Assembly: GCF_037038585.1 (NCBI RefSeq)
Contig: NC_092522.1
Location: 124,602,661 to 124,666,660 of the forward strand
Length of the DNA stretch: 64,000 nt
DNA from: Patagioenas fasciata
Lineage: Eukaryota > Chordata > Aves > Columbiformes > Columbidae
Direction of reading: 5' to 3'
In this document: positions 22,605-33,344 of the stretch, piece after piece
How positions within the stretch are numbered: the stretch's first letter is position 1
Layout: every line of letters begins with the position of its first letter
Made by a program: the position numbers and the translations under genes
The notes under the pieces: model-generated
The model's input: the letters and a program-made list of their open reading frames with translations, nothing else
Told to the model about the DNA's origin: nothing
Databases searched by the model: none

Positions 22605-24829
22605 CTACACCACCACCTCTGTGATGTGCAGAAGAGCGTCAGCCCTGCGCTGGAGATCTAGTCGCACCATCTGCTCCCACTCCATGGCGTCTGTGGGTTC
22701 CGAGTTCCCAGCGATGCAGAAATACTTCAGTGCAGCCCTCAGTCTCCTTTTCACGTTGGCCCAGGAGTACCGGATGCGCTGCTGCCGACTGAAGCCCGGC
22801 TCCAAGCCCTTGAACCCCACTGCTGGCAGCGGCTCCAGCGCAGCCCTGCGCAGGCGCTCCAGGGCCACAGGGGTAGGGGGCTGTGCCCATGCGGGCCAGA
22901 GATACGTGGGCAACGTGTTGGGGAGAGGTTCCCCCTGCCCAGCCGGCTGCAGGTCTGGCGCAGCCCTTGTGTCCTTCTTGGCCAGTCCTGTCCGTCCCTC
23001 TGGTGTCCCCTGGGCGCTGAGGATGGGACACGACACCTGCGAGGTCTCACTGTCCCCAGGGCTACTGGACCGCGTGGAGACCGTGCTGGGGAGAGACCCC
23101 CCCTGCCCAGCCGGCTGCCGGTCTGCGCTGCCGGCACCGCTGCGTTTTGTGCAAGGCTGCTGCTCAGGAGAAGCCCTGATGTCCTGCCCATCCAGTCCCA
23201 TCTGTCCCTGTGGTGTCCTGAGGACAGTGTATGGGGCTTTCGAGCTTTTGCTGCCCGAAAGGCTTATGGGCTCGTCGCGGTCCGTGTGGCTCCTTTGGCC
23301 GAGCAGCTGGTCTTTCTCCCACGTGTAGACTGGCTTCCCACCGATGACCAGCTCAAATTTCAGTTCCAGCTTCATCTCCACCACTTGGCCCTTGGCCACC
23401 ACCAGGTAGTATCCGTGGAGGAAGACGACCAGCATGGGCAGGTCCTGTTGTTCCTGGGGCTCGCTGCAGTGCGGGCAGCTGCTGGTGACGCACCGACGGC
23501 ACTGCAGGCAGACCAGATATTCTCTGCTCTTGGATTTGTGCAAGGCTGGAGTCGCGCTCTTCTGAGATGTTGCCTTTGGCTCCTCCATCAGGTCGTGGCA
23601 GACTTTGGTCATGTCCAGGGACTCCATCAGGGATTTGCTGAGCTCCTCCATGTTGCCGATGGAGTGCTGGTTCCTGGGGAGCTCAGAGCTGCTGTCAGCA
23701 TGGGAACGTCCACCTGGAGCCTTGTTTTCTGATTCCTGGGGTAGCTCCCTTGCAGGGGCTGCTTCCCCATCGCAGCTGCTTCTCCACAATTCTCCTCGCT
23801 GGGGAACGCACTGGCTGTGGGGGAAAGAGCGGCTGGACTGTGGGGGCTGCTGTGGGGCAGGACAGACCCAGCACCCTCTCTCTGCCTTCTCTCGTCCCAT
23901 GGGAGATCTCCCAGCTCCCCGGTGCCAGCCCTGCCAGCTCTGGGATCGCTGGCTGAGCTGGGGACCTGGGGACACGGGCCAAGCCCAGCCCAGCAGCGTG
24001 AGGGCAGAACGAGGGGCTGGGAACCTTCAGCCCAAGGCAGGGGCTCCCGAGGGGCTGCCCCTGCAGGGAAGGGCTCTCCTTACCCAGACCTGGAGCTCTC
24101 TGCAGACACCTCCTTGCTTTCACAGGGCTCTGGCTGCGATGGGCTCCCTTGGCCGGGAGCCGCAGTCTTGCCCAGGGCAGCTCTGGGACGGGGCTGCTTC
24201 CCCATGGGGTCCGTCCCTCTGCTGCTCTTAAGTCTCTTCCTCACACACGTGCCCTGTCCGCAGGAAGCAAAGCCCGGGTCAGTGTGGGGTGTCCCCCCTT
24301 GGCCAGAAAACAAGGACCCTGGGAAGGGTGGCTGGAGTGACAGGGACAGGAGTGGCCCAGCCCCAAGCCTGGTGCCCAGCGGAGGTGGCTCGGTGGCTCC
24401 AGGGCAGGGGCCCGGCTGGGTGGGCAACGGCCACTGCTCACTGTTCCCTCCCAAAACAGGGCCCAGGACAGACACTGACCTTGGCCTTGATGTTGCTGGC
24501 CCAACGGGCCATGTAGATGCTCACACCCATGCTGCCCAGCGAGGTGATGATGCGGGGCAGCAGGATGTTGCAGAGGACCCAGACAGTCAGGAAGAAGATG
24601 AAGATCAGCAGGATCAGCTGCCAATCCCCCATGTTCCTGACGCAGCGCCTGAATCTCCTCTGGGGTCTCTGCAGGACAAGGGGATGTGCAAAGTGTCAGC
24701 TGCGGAGGCCGAGAAACCCGGCGAGATCCCCGGGGCGAGGAGAGGTTGGGGTGACACCGAAGCACCCGCTCCTACCTGCGCCTTTGCTTTTCCTTCCGTC
24801 ACTGATGTGTTTTTCACACACTTGCCCAT
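22605..24829 (-). CDS. Array gene copy 5, uncharacterised membrane-anchored Cys-cluster protein, intact
   Basis: Exons on the minus strand are 24829-24776, 24668-24480, 24253-24084 and 23814-22605, same phases as copy 2, 540 residues. It is the most diverged intact copy near the N-terminus: MGKCVKNTSVTEGKAKAQ against MGKCVENTSEMERKAKAQ in copy 2, plus several replacements at the start of the last exon (QCVPQRGELW). The cysteine cluster and C-terminal block are intact. It is the copy nearest PTK2B and is oriented away from it. Confidence 0.72.
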
Positions 24830-24896
24830 CTCGCTTGCTCGCTTGCTCACTGGCTCGCGTGCAGTCAAAGTGACACCTGAGCCTCCCCGAAACCCA

Positions 24897-24936
24897 CTTA
24901 AATAGGGGCCACGTTTGTGATGCACCGGTGACATCA
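24897..24936 (-). promoter_or_regulatory. TATA-like box and CRE-like octamer, array gene copy 5
   Basis: CTATTTAAG 68 bases upstream of the start at 24829, with TGATGTCA upstream of it. Confidence 0.5.
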
Positions 24937-25753
24937 CAGTGACACACAAGGGCTGCCCGGTGACCCAGGGCTGAGCTGTCGCAGGGGATGGTGCAGCCGC
25001 CCCAGAGAGCCCCTGTGTCAGGGTTTGGGGGACACAGCCCAGGGCCTGCAGGGAGCAGCCCCATGGGGAGCCAGAGCGGCCATCCCCAGGGGCAGGGTGT
25101 TCCCAGCAGCCAGGGACCCTGCGCTGGTCTCTCGGCCCCTCTCCTGCCCCAGGGATCCTGGCCAGGCCCTGGGACACCCTGTTGTGGCGGCAGGGAGGCC
25201 TGAGGGGGAAGGATGGGCGTGGGTTGGGCCAGTTCCCCTCAGGGCTCCTCAGGGAAATGCCCATCCCCCCGCAGGTACCCCCTCAGGAGCCGCCAGGGTG
25301 ACTTTTGTGGCCAACGCTCCCTACGCTGCCCTGGCCTTGGTGTGGAGGAGCCCGTCGACCTGGGACCGGCCATGGGCCAGGGTGGCCGGTCCCCTCCCTC
25401 AGTGCCGGCGGGTGCGAGTCTCTGTGTCCCCAGCTGGCCACAATGGTCCCTGCACTTTGGTCTTCAGGCCAGCAGTGCGGCTGCAGAACAACATCAAAGA
25501 TCTATTTAGGCAGGCGATAATCTACACACAGGCTTTCTTCTGACCAGAAAAAGAGAACCATCTAGAAATTCGGTTTATCCAAAGTTACTGAACAATCTGC
25601 CAACACTAAAGAACATTAAACAATACGGATTCGGGTACAGTTTGGGAGTTGAGTTACTACACATCTGATTCAAATTCAAGGAATCCCAAATCTTTGTCAT
25701 GATGGTTCAAAATGTGCACCTTCCGACTTCTCCAAAGTGTGAACTCCCAGGGG

Positions 25754-26330
25754 TCACAGTATCACAGTAGATTTGGGTTTGGAAGGGCCCTGGAAAGCTC
25801 ATCCAGTGCAATCCCCCCATGGAGCAGGAACACCCAGCTGAGGTTCCACAGGAAGGTGTCCAGGCGGGTTTGAATGTCTGCAGAGAAGGAGACTCCACAA
25901 CCTCCCTGGGCAGCCTGGGCCAGGCTCTGCCACCCTCACCCCCAACAAGTTGCTTCTCATCTTTAAGTGGAACCTCTTGTGTTCCAGTTTGCACCCATTG
26001 CCCCTTGTCCTGTCACTGGTTGTCACCCAGAAGAGCCTGGCTCCATCCTCCTGACACTCCCCCTTCCCATATTGATCCCCAGGAATGAGTCCCCCCTCAG
26101 TCTCCTCTTCTCCAGCTCCAGAGCCCCAGCTCCCTCAGCCTTTCCTCACACGGGAGATGCTCCACTCCCTCCAGCATCTTGGTGGCTGCGCTGGACTCTC
26201 TGCAGCAGTTCCCTGTCCTTCTGGAGCTGAGGGGCCACAACTGGACACAAGATTCCAGGTGTGGTCTCCCCAGGCAGAGCAGAGGGGCAGGAGAACCTCT
26301 CTGACCTACTGACCACCCCCTTCTAACCCA
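25754..26330 (-). mobile_element. CR1 LINE fragment spanning the right end of the array
   Basis: Antisense CR1. The part to 26089 matches the CR1 ends inside the array; the remainder (GAGTCCCCCCTCAGTCTCC and on) continues as ordinary CR1 sequence. This is the uninterrupted form of the element in which the array junctions lie. Confidence 0.85.
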
Positions 26331-26560
26331 CCCCAGGTACCATTGGCCTTCCTGGCCACAAGGGCCCAGTGCTGGCTCATGGTCACCCTGCTGTCCCCAG
26401 GACCCCCAACTCCCTTTCCCCTACACTGCTCTCTAATAGTCCCAGAAGACCACAGAACAACTGAATGTTAGGGACTGGAAGGGACCTCAAAAGATCATCT
26501 AGTCCAATCCCCCAAGATCACTCACCAGGTCACCAAGATGGCCACATCCTCAAGGAACAT
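26331..26560. other. Intergenic, CR1-like scrap
   Basis: Contains a short antisense CR1 3' terminus (about 26449-26515, with GGGACTGGAAGGGACCTC). Nothing else recognised. Confidence 0.5.
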
Positions 26561-26845
26561 TCCTTACATGCCATTCCAGTCTGAGGAGGAAAACCTCCCA
26601 CCGCAGATCTGCTGCTCCAAGGACACAAACTCACTGAAGGATTCTGGCAGCTCCTTTTATCCCCCAAGGTGAATCTCTGTTGTTGCCATTTATGGTCAGT
26701 GATCTAGAAACTTCTCTCAGCTGAGGCGTTTCATTGGTCAAGGGCCCTGTCTGTTGACCAGGGGGCGGGTACATGACCATAGTGGTCTGTGGGTGGAGAA
26801 GCTTCTGGTACTTTCCGGGTGGTGTTTGTGGGGGTGAACCTGCCA
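26560..26845 (-). mobile_element. Probable LTR remnant (avian ERV-like)
   Basis: On the minus strand a TATA-like GGATAAAAGGAGC lies in unique sequence of LTR-like composition between CR1 pieces. No internal retroviral region is seen next to it. Borders are approximate, and it is old and fragmentary. Family not assigned. Confidence 0.3.
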
Positions 26846-27410
26846 CAAATGGGGCATCCCTGGAGACATCCCAGGCTGGACGGGGCTCTGAGCAACCCGA
26901 GCTGGTGAAGATGTCCCTGTCATGGCAGGGGGGCACAGGGGGAGGTGGGAAGGCCCCTTCAACCCAAACTGTTCTGTGATTCTGTGAGAATTCACGATCT
27001 ACCGTGCAAGGTCCTGCACCTGGGTGGGGGCAACCCCGGTATCGGTCCAGGCTGGGGATGCAGGGATGGGGAGCAGCCCCAGGAGAAGGGCTTGGGGTGC
27101 TGGGTGAGACATTGGCCATGACCCGGCCGTGTGCGCTGGCAGCCCAGAACCCACCCGTGTCCTGGGCTGTGTCCCCAGCCCCGTGAGCAGCAGGTTTGGG
27201 GGGATTGTGCCCCTCTGCTCCGCTCTGGTGAGACCCCCCTGCAGTGCTGGTCCAGCTCTGGGTCCTCAGCACAGGACACACATGGAGCTGCTGGAGAGGG
27301 GCCAGAGGAGCCCCAGGAATGACCCGAGGCTGGAACAGCTCTGCTGGGAGGACAGGCTGAGAGAGTTGGGGGGTTCAGCTGGAGAAGAGAAGCTCTGGGG
27401 AGACCTTAGT
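26845..27410 (+). mobile_element. CR1 LINE fragments, two pieces in sense orientation
   Basis: A CR1 3' end (about 26845-26985, ending CTGTTCTGTGATTCTGTG) is followed by a piece from further 5' in the element (27005-27410, starting AAGGTCCTGCACCTGGG). The pieces are out of order, so they are two insertions or a rearranged one. The second matches part of the CR1 at 43245-44278. Confidence 0.8.
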
Positions 27411-27666
27411 GCGGCCCATCCCCAGCACCCCCCTTTGGTGGACACCTTTGGGTCCTGCTTGGCTCCTGTCCCACCCGCCCGGGCAGGAGAGAGGACACGC
27501 AGGTGGCAGAGCTGCTTGGAGGGGACTCCAGCCAGGAGGCTCAGCTCCCTGGGAAGGTAACGTCACTGTGATCTTCAAGAAGGACCTGAGAAAGAAGGGT
27601 TCTGGGGGACATCCAGGGCATCCTGGGGACATCTTGGCAGCAGCCCCCCAATCCCAGCCTCCTTCC

Positions 27667-27715
27667 GTCTCCATGGCAACCGTAGATACAAATACCGTGG
27701 CAACCCCATGGCAAC
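27667..27715. promoter_or_regulatory. Cluster of RFX X-box-like motifs
   Basis: GTCTCCATGGCAAC at 27667-27680 fits the RFX X-box pattern GTNNCC-AT-GGNAAC. Two further half-site-like motifs follow: GTGGCAAC (27697-27704) and CCATGGCAAC (27706-27715). RFX factors act on ciliary, testis and MHC II promoters; activity here is inferred only. Confidence 0.4.
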
Positions 27716-29430
27716 AGCTCAGGCAATGGCACCAGTTCCTGCAGCCTGGAGCCGGGTGGTTGCCCGGGTGTGCTGAAGCTGGAGACCTCTTCTTCTGCAC
27801 TTCATGGCCACCATCCTTCCAAGCCTGCAGTGGTCACCACCAGTAGCTCCAGATGGAAGAGAAAGGGTGGTCCTGCTGCCCTGAGGTGACCAGACATGGT
27901 GGTCTCAGCCTCATCCATCATCCTTGGGCTGGGGTTGCATGTCCCCCAGCCTGGCACAGTCCTGCCTCTCCAGGTCTGCATCAGTGGCTTCATGTCCAAC
28001 CTGGACCTCAGGGAGCCCCTTTCAGAGGACACTTATTTGCCCTGGGACAGGACCCAAAGGCCCCCTCCAAAGTGGGGCGTTGGGAAAGGATTTTGGCGTT
28101 GTTCTGGCAGGATCTTGACTCTGCTGGGCTGAGTGAACCCACCATGGAGGGATCGAGACCCCAGGAGGGTGGTGGCTGCACTGGGTGAGGGACACCGGTG
28201 TCACGGCAGAAGAGCCCAGGGCCCAGCGAGCCAAGCAGCCTCCTCGCCAGGGACCGTCAGATGGTGAAAGAAGAGCAGATCCAGCCCCGTGTTGGGTGCT
28301 TTTCCCCATATCGGGTGCTTTCCTGCAAATCCTCAGGGCCTGACCCCCGTCCCCTTCCAGCCCTGGTGGCCTCACCCTACTGCTCCCGAGGGCTGGGGGG
28401 TGCTGGTTGGGAGCACCCACAGGGACCCTCCGTGCTCCCGGGGGTGGTGATGGAGCACTAGCGCTTGTCTTGGCTCCTTCCGACAGCTCCCAAAAACCAC
28501 CCCAGCACCCCGCATCCTGCTCCACCCATGGCTCAGCACCCTGTCTCCCCCAGACCCCCCCCACTCCTGCTGTTTCTAGGGGCTTGGGGTCTGAGCCATT
28601 TGGGAAAAGGATTTGTCGCCCCCTGCAGGTGAAAACAAGATTGGTTATCAAAGTGAATAATAAAAATAACCGCTTTGCTGGAACTCACTATAGGTTGTGG
28701 GGGCTGAGGGGAGCCCCACACACCCCGGGGTGCTGTGGGGGGGCCAGAGGGTATCTCTCCATCTCGGGTTGACCAACCTCAAGGTGGCAGCAATAACCTG
28801 CAGCATCCCTCTGCCCTCTTGGAATAAGTGGGGGCTGCTCCATCCAACCCTCCTGGCTCAGAGGACACCCCCCACTGCCTCTCCTGGCATCATCTCCCCA
28901 CGATGCAACTTCTTCTGCTCCTTCTTGGTGCCACCAAAGAGCTTGTGGTGGCTCTGGAGCTGCAACCCGTGTCCTTCTCCATCACCTCCGGCGCCGGCCC
29001 TGCTCCCTGGCAAAAGTAAGTTGGTGCTTTTCTCCCTCCCGCAGCCCCGTGCTGGGATGCTCGAAGCCTTTTATTGAAGCATCGCTCCCTAGTGATGGGA
29101 GAGCTGCTATTAATAAATCCCGTCAGATTTTATCGCTTCTCTCTGTGCCAATGAAGAGGGTGGTTTGGGGAAAGGGGGAGGCGGTGGGAGGGGGGGGGAA
29201 ACCTGTTTCTCTCGAGCGTTTCGTAGCTACGAGCTCGCCCTCGGTGCAGGAGCATGGGATGGCTCAGCAGGCTGTTCAGCCAGCTTTCCTGTAAGTCACA
29301 GGGCTGGATCCTCTGGGGGGGGCTTGTGGGGGTCTCTTGGGGTAATTTCGGCAGGGATTAGCAGGGGGAAAGGGTTGCACTGCTCCCTGGGGGGCTGTGC
29401 TGCTGTGGGTGCAGGAACAGCGCGCCAGGG
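27716..29430. other. Intergenic DNA, no gene supported
   Basis: GC-rich unique sequence. One weak exon candidate on the plus strand starts at 28903 (MQLLLLLLG, hydrophobic) and ends at a GTAAGT donor at 29016, without any supporting partner exon. Confidence 0.5.
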
Positions 29431-29800
29431 TCTCTCCCAAATGTTTGGAGCCCAGGCGGCATCTTGGGAGCGCATGGGCGGGATGGGATGGGCGCAAGGG
29501 GATGGAGAGGGAAAGGGGTGCACGGCACCAGTGCGCCCCCCCGGCTCCGCAACAGCGAGCAGAAGGGTCCCCGCAGCCGGTGGTCTCCCTTTGCCCCCCC
29601 AGCTGCCCCCTTTGCCCCCTCTGCCCCTTGCCGGGGGATGCGGAGGCGGCTCCATCCCTTTGACGATATTTAGGCGTTTCGATCGCTGGCTGGCGTCGGG
29701 CAGGAGAGTGGGCGCAGGCTGGCAGCGCCGCGCTCCGTGCGTGGGAGGGCGGCTGCGGGAGCTCCGGGCACGGCTGCCGGGCTGGGAACAGGGTGACAAT
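29430..29800. promoter_or_regulatory. CpG-dense patch, possible promoter island
   Basis: Many CpG dinucleotides, densest around 29690-29790 (GGCAGCGCCGCGCTCCGTGC). Unmethylated CpG islands mark vertebrate promoters, so this may be an upstream start site of PTK2B or of an unseen transcript. No exon could be tied to it. Confidence 0.35.
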
Positions 29801-31515
29801 GGTTGACACGTGTCCGTCCGAAGCTCTCCTGGCCCTGCAGAGGGTCTTGCTCATGTCCAGAGGCTTTTTGGCCTCTGCCTCTTCTCCCATCCATCTCCTG
29901 GGGTCCCCTCTGTGCTGTCTTAGGGATGTTCCAACTGTGCCAGCGGCTGTAGCCAGATGGGACCGTGTCCGGGTGTAGCATCAGTCGCTCCCAGGCATCA
30001 CACCTCGTGGGGGGTTAATTTGGGGAGCAGGGGGAGCTGAGCTGCTAAGGGAGATGGGGTGACAGCTGCCTCTGAACACCTCTCCAAGGCAGGGGACGCC
30101 CACACAGGGGACCCCACTGTGCTGGGGAGCAGCCACCAATGGGGTGACCCCGCAAGGCACCCACTGAGCAATGGATGGGGGAAGCCCGGGGGGGCTGCAG
30201 CTCCCTGGGACCCCACAAACCCCAGCTTGGGATTTGGGGAACTGCTTCACCCCACTGCTTCCCTGTTCCTGCTCGGCACAGGGTGCCCCCCACCGCCTCC
30301 AGTGCTCCGTGGGATCGTGGCTGCCCCACTGCATGGCGGGGGGCACGGGCTGCACCCCATCGCTCCCCTCTTCCTCCAGCTCTTCATCAGCCCTGCGGCA
30401 TCCCCAGAGCTGCCCAAACCACCCTGGGGTCAGGTTTTCTGGGGATGTCCAGCCATGGGGGGGTCCTCAGAGCAGAGTTAAAGCAGCGTTAAGGGGCGGC
30501 CTGGTGCACCCCAGAAGCAGGGAGCTGTTGCTGTGCCCTGGGGGTGTGACAGTGCCGGACAGCCACTCCATGAGGAGAAACATCGTCCCCTGTGGCTCTT
30601 GCACCATCTTCCTTCCTGCTCCCTCGGGTTCTTCCGCAGTGCTGGGGTGGTTTTTGGGGGACACCCTTGCGGCGGGAGCCCCATGGGCAGCCTGCCAGCT
30701 CCTCCCAGGTACAAGCAGGACCAGCTCCAGTGCCAGCTGCCTTGGGCTCCCTGCCCAAATTCCTGCCTGATCCCACAACCTGCCCCAACCCGCCCGCAGG
30801 GAAAGGCTGGGTGGGCAACCGAGGGGTCCCGGGCCTTCCTCGCCTTCCTCTTCCTCCTTGGCACCGCCAGCCCCGGCGAGCCCGTTCCGGAAGCGGGCGG
30901 CGGGAGGAGTGGTTTCACCCGTGCCAACCCACGGGACACGCACCCACCGGGACAACCGGCCCCGCCGGCCACACCACCGCCTGTCCCTGCCACCAGCTGG
31001 GGGGCCAAAGCACCCCCGCCAAGGTGAGAGTCTCAGCTTCCCCCCGGGGGACACCTGGGTGCCGCGGAAACAGGGAGAGCAGAGCGAGGACAGGCGGGGT
31101 GTGGGTGCAGGAGAGAGGCACCACTACCCCTGTTGGGGGTCCCCGTGTGGATGGGACAGCGGTGTCGGGGTGCTCGGGAGCTCAGGGACAGGGCACAGCG
31201 ATCGGGAGGTGCCCCGGCTCTGCTGTCTCAATATTTGCCCAGCGGCGGGGCGGTTCCTGCTGGTGAACGTGTCCGTCTGTGCTCCCCGGCATAGCACAGC
31301 GGGCAAAGTCGGAGGCGGGAGCATTGTTGTCCAAGGAGGCTGATGGAACAACCCCGTGTGCTTATTCCTGGGGTGGGATGCAGCTGGGGATGCATCATCC
31401 TGGCAGAGGGCCCCCCTGGGACACGCTGCTCCTCCTGCCCCAGCCCCGGTCGGGTCCCTCTGCTCCGTACCCCCCAGCTGGAAAGGACTGGATCCCCCAG
31501 GACAGGAACAGCAGG
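29801..31515. other. Intergenic DNA, nothing recognised
   Basis: GC-rich unique sequence with many chance open frames on both strands. No splice-consistent or family-like coding seen. Confidence 0.5.
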
Positions 31516-31519
31516 GGAT

Positions 31520-31735
31520 TTTTGATGCTGAGGGTGGTGAGAGCCTGGCCCAGGTTGGGCAGAGAGGTGGTGGATGAACCATCCCTGGAGACATCCCAGG
31601 CCAGGCTGGACGGGGCTCTGAGCAACCTGAGCTGCTGAAGATGTCCCTGCTCATGGCAGGGGGGGCACTGGGGGAGCTTTAATGGTCCCTTCAATCCAAA
31701 CCACCCTGTGATTCGCTGATTCTGTGACTCTATGT
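31520..31735 (+). mobile_element. CR1 LINE 3' fragment
   Basis: Sense CR1 3' end: GGTGGTGAGAGCCTGGCCC through GTCCCTTCAATCCAAACC and a CTGATTCTGTGACTC terminus. Confidence 0.85.
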
Positions 31736-33340
31736 CTGGCGTCTTGTCCAGGGATCGGGAAGGACTTGAGAGGCTTGGAGGTGCCACATGGAGCTGGGAT
31801 TGTCCCCAGGAGGTGGCAGGGAGACGGTGACATTGTGTGCATGCTGATGGTGGGACCACAGGGGATGAGACACCGACGTTAGGGCAGGGAGGTGGGGAGA
31901 GGTCAGCGGCGGTGGCTTCATGGGCAAGGTGATGCTGCGAGGCTCCTCCAGCCCTTTGTTGACTTAAAACTGCACCCAGCACAGGGGTCTTTGCAGGACG
32001 AGGTGACCCTGATGTCTGTCGGGGAGGGGACAGTGTCCCGTTGCATCTGTCACATACCCCTCCTTGCTGTCACTGCAAAGAACGGGCAGGGATGCGCAGT
32101 GTGTGTGTGCACGGGGAACACACCCTGGCTTTAACCAGTGATGCTTTGCACACACTAGTGACACACACACGTGCGGGGGCACAAGTGCCACCCGTCCCCA
32201 GGCTCTACGTTCCCATGCCTTCACGCTCACCTATTATTAATATCCAGCATCAAAGGTTCTTCCAGGCGCTGGGGGCTGGGAAAAGCAGTGTCTGAATCAC
32301 TTTGCGTTTTCCCCGGCTGGGTTATTACTCATCAGGGCAGATGGAGCTGGGGGCCTTCCCTGCAAAGCCGTGCGCGTGTTGGAAATGGCAAGGGTGGCAG
32401 AGCCTGTGCGATCCCCACGTCTCCTCCACCGAGGCATCGGGGTAAAACCCAGCACAAAACCCCAGGGAGACCTTTTTCTGGGGAATACGGGGGAAAAATG
32501 GCGTTTTTCCCCAGGAAAATCCTCCCGTGGCTGCTGTGGGACAGCGCTGGTGGCATCGCAGTGAAGTCACTGTGCTCTGTTTGGGGAAGCGGCTTCAAAG
32601 GGGGAACAGGAACATGACACGTTGGAGATGTGGCTCCCGTCAGCCCTGCGGGGAAGCCTCGCCGGACTCAGTTTCGGGGCGGTTTGCTATGTTTCATGTT
32701 AAAAAATGGCTAAAAAAAGCCCCCAGCTTTCAGCAGAACTGGTTCCTGTGGAGGGAAAGCCCAGCAGCCACGTTCCCCGGCTGTAGCCACCAGCGCGGCA
32801 GCTTGGCCGGTGCGCCGGGCTGAGCCGGGACGGCTGTGATGTGCAGAGAGGGGCTGGGGGGAAGGAAGTGCTGCAGATTTGAGTACGGGCTGTTTCGCTG
32901 GTCTGTGCACCCCGGAGGCCGCAGCTTTGAGCAAAGAGCCGCTTGAAGGCATGAAAAACACGACATTTTTAGGGTGAGAGTTATTTCATCCCGGGGGAAA
33001 ACCAAAACCAGGGGTCTCAGAGTGTCCACTTTGCTCCTTAGAGCTGCACAGTGATGCGCTGCCCCCGGGAGGTGATTTCCGTGGAGGTTTTGGGCATCTT
33101 GGCCCTGTTAATTGCTGCAGGAGAGCTCTGCCTGTCCCTTGTCCCTGCCTGTCCTCTGCTCTTGTCCCTGCCTGCCCCCTGCTCTTGTCCCTGCATGTCC
33201 CCTGCCCTTGTCCCTGCCTGTCCCCTGCCCTGTCCCTGCTTGCCATGGGCAACCTGACCTCAATCTTGTGTTCTAAGGTGGCCCCAGTGAGTGTCACCTG
33301 GGGTGCTCGAGCTCTGAGGCTCGAGCAGAGTGTGGCACTC
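31736..33340. other. Intergenic DNA, nothing recognised
   Basis: Unique sequence with a short CA-rich stretch near 32153 and a run of CTTGTCCCTGCCTGTCCCC-type repeats at about 33130-33240. Confidence 0.5.
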
Positions 33341-33344
33341 CCTG

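Larger units (their letters stand above)
20351..26089. repeat. Tandem array copy 5 (complete, 5739 bp, right end of array)
   Basis: Last copy. Left part begins with the same AT-rich tract after the junction; right part runs into the CR1 that in this copy continues past 26089 instead of breaking off. It is most similar to copy 4, including absence of the 28-base segment. Confidence 0.94.
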
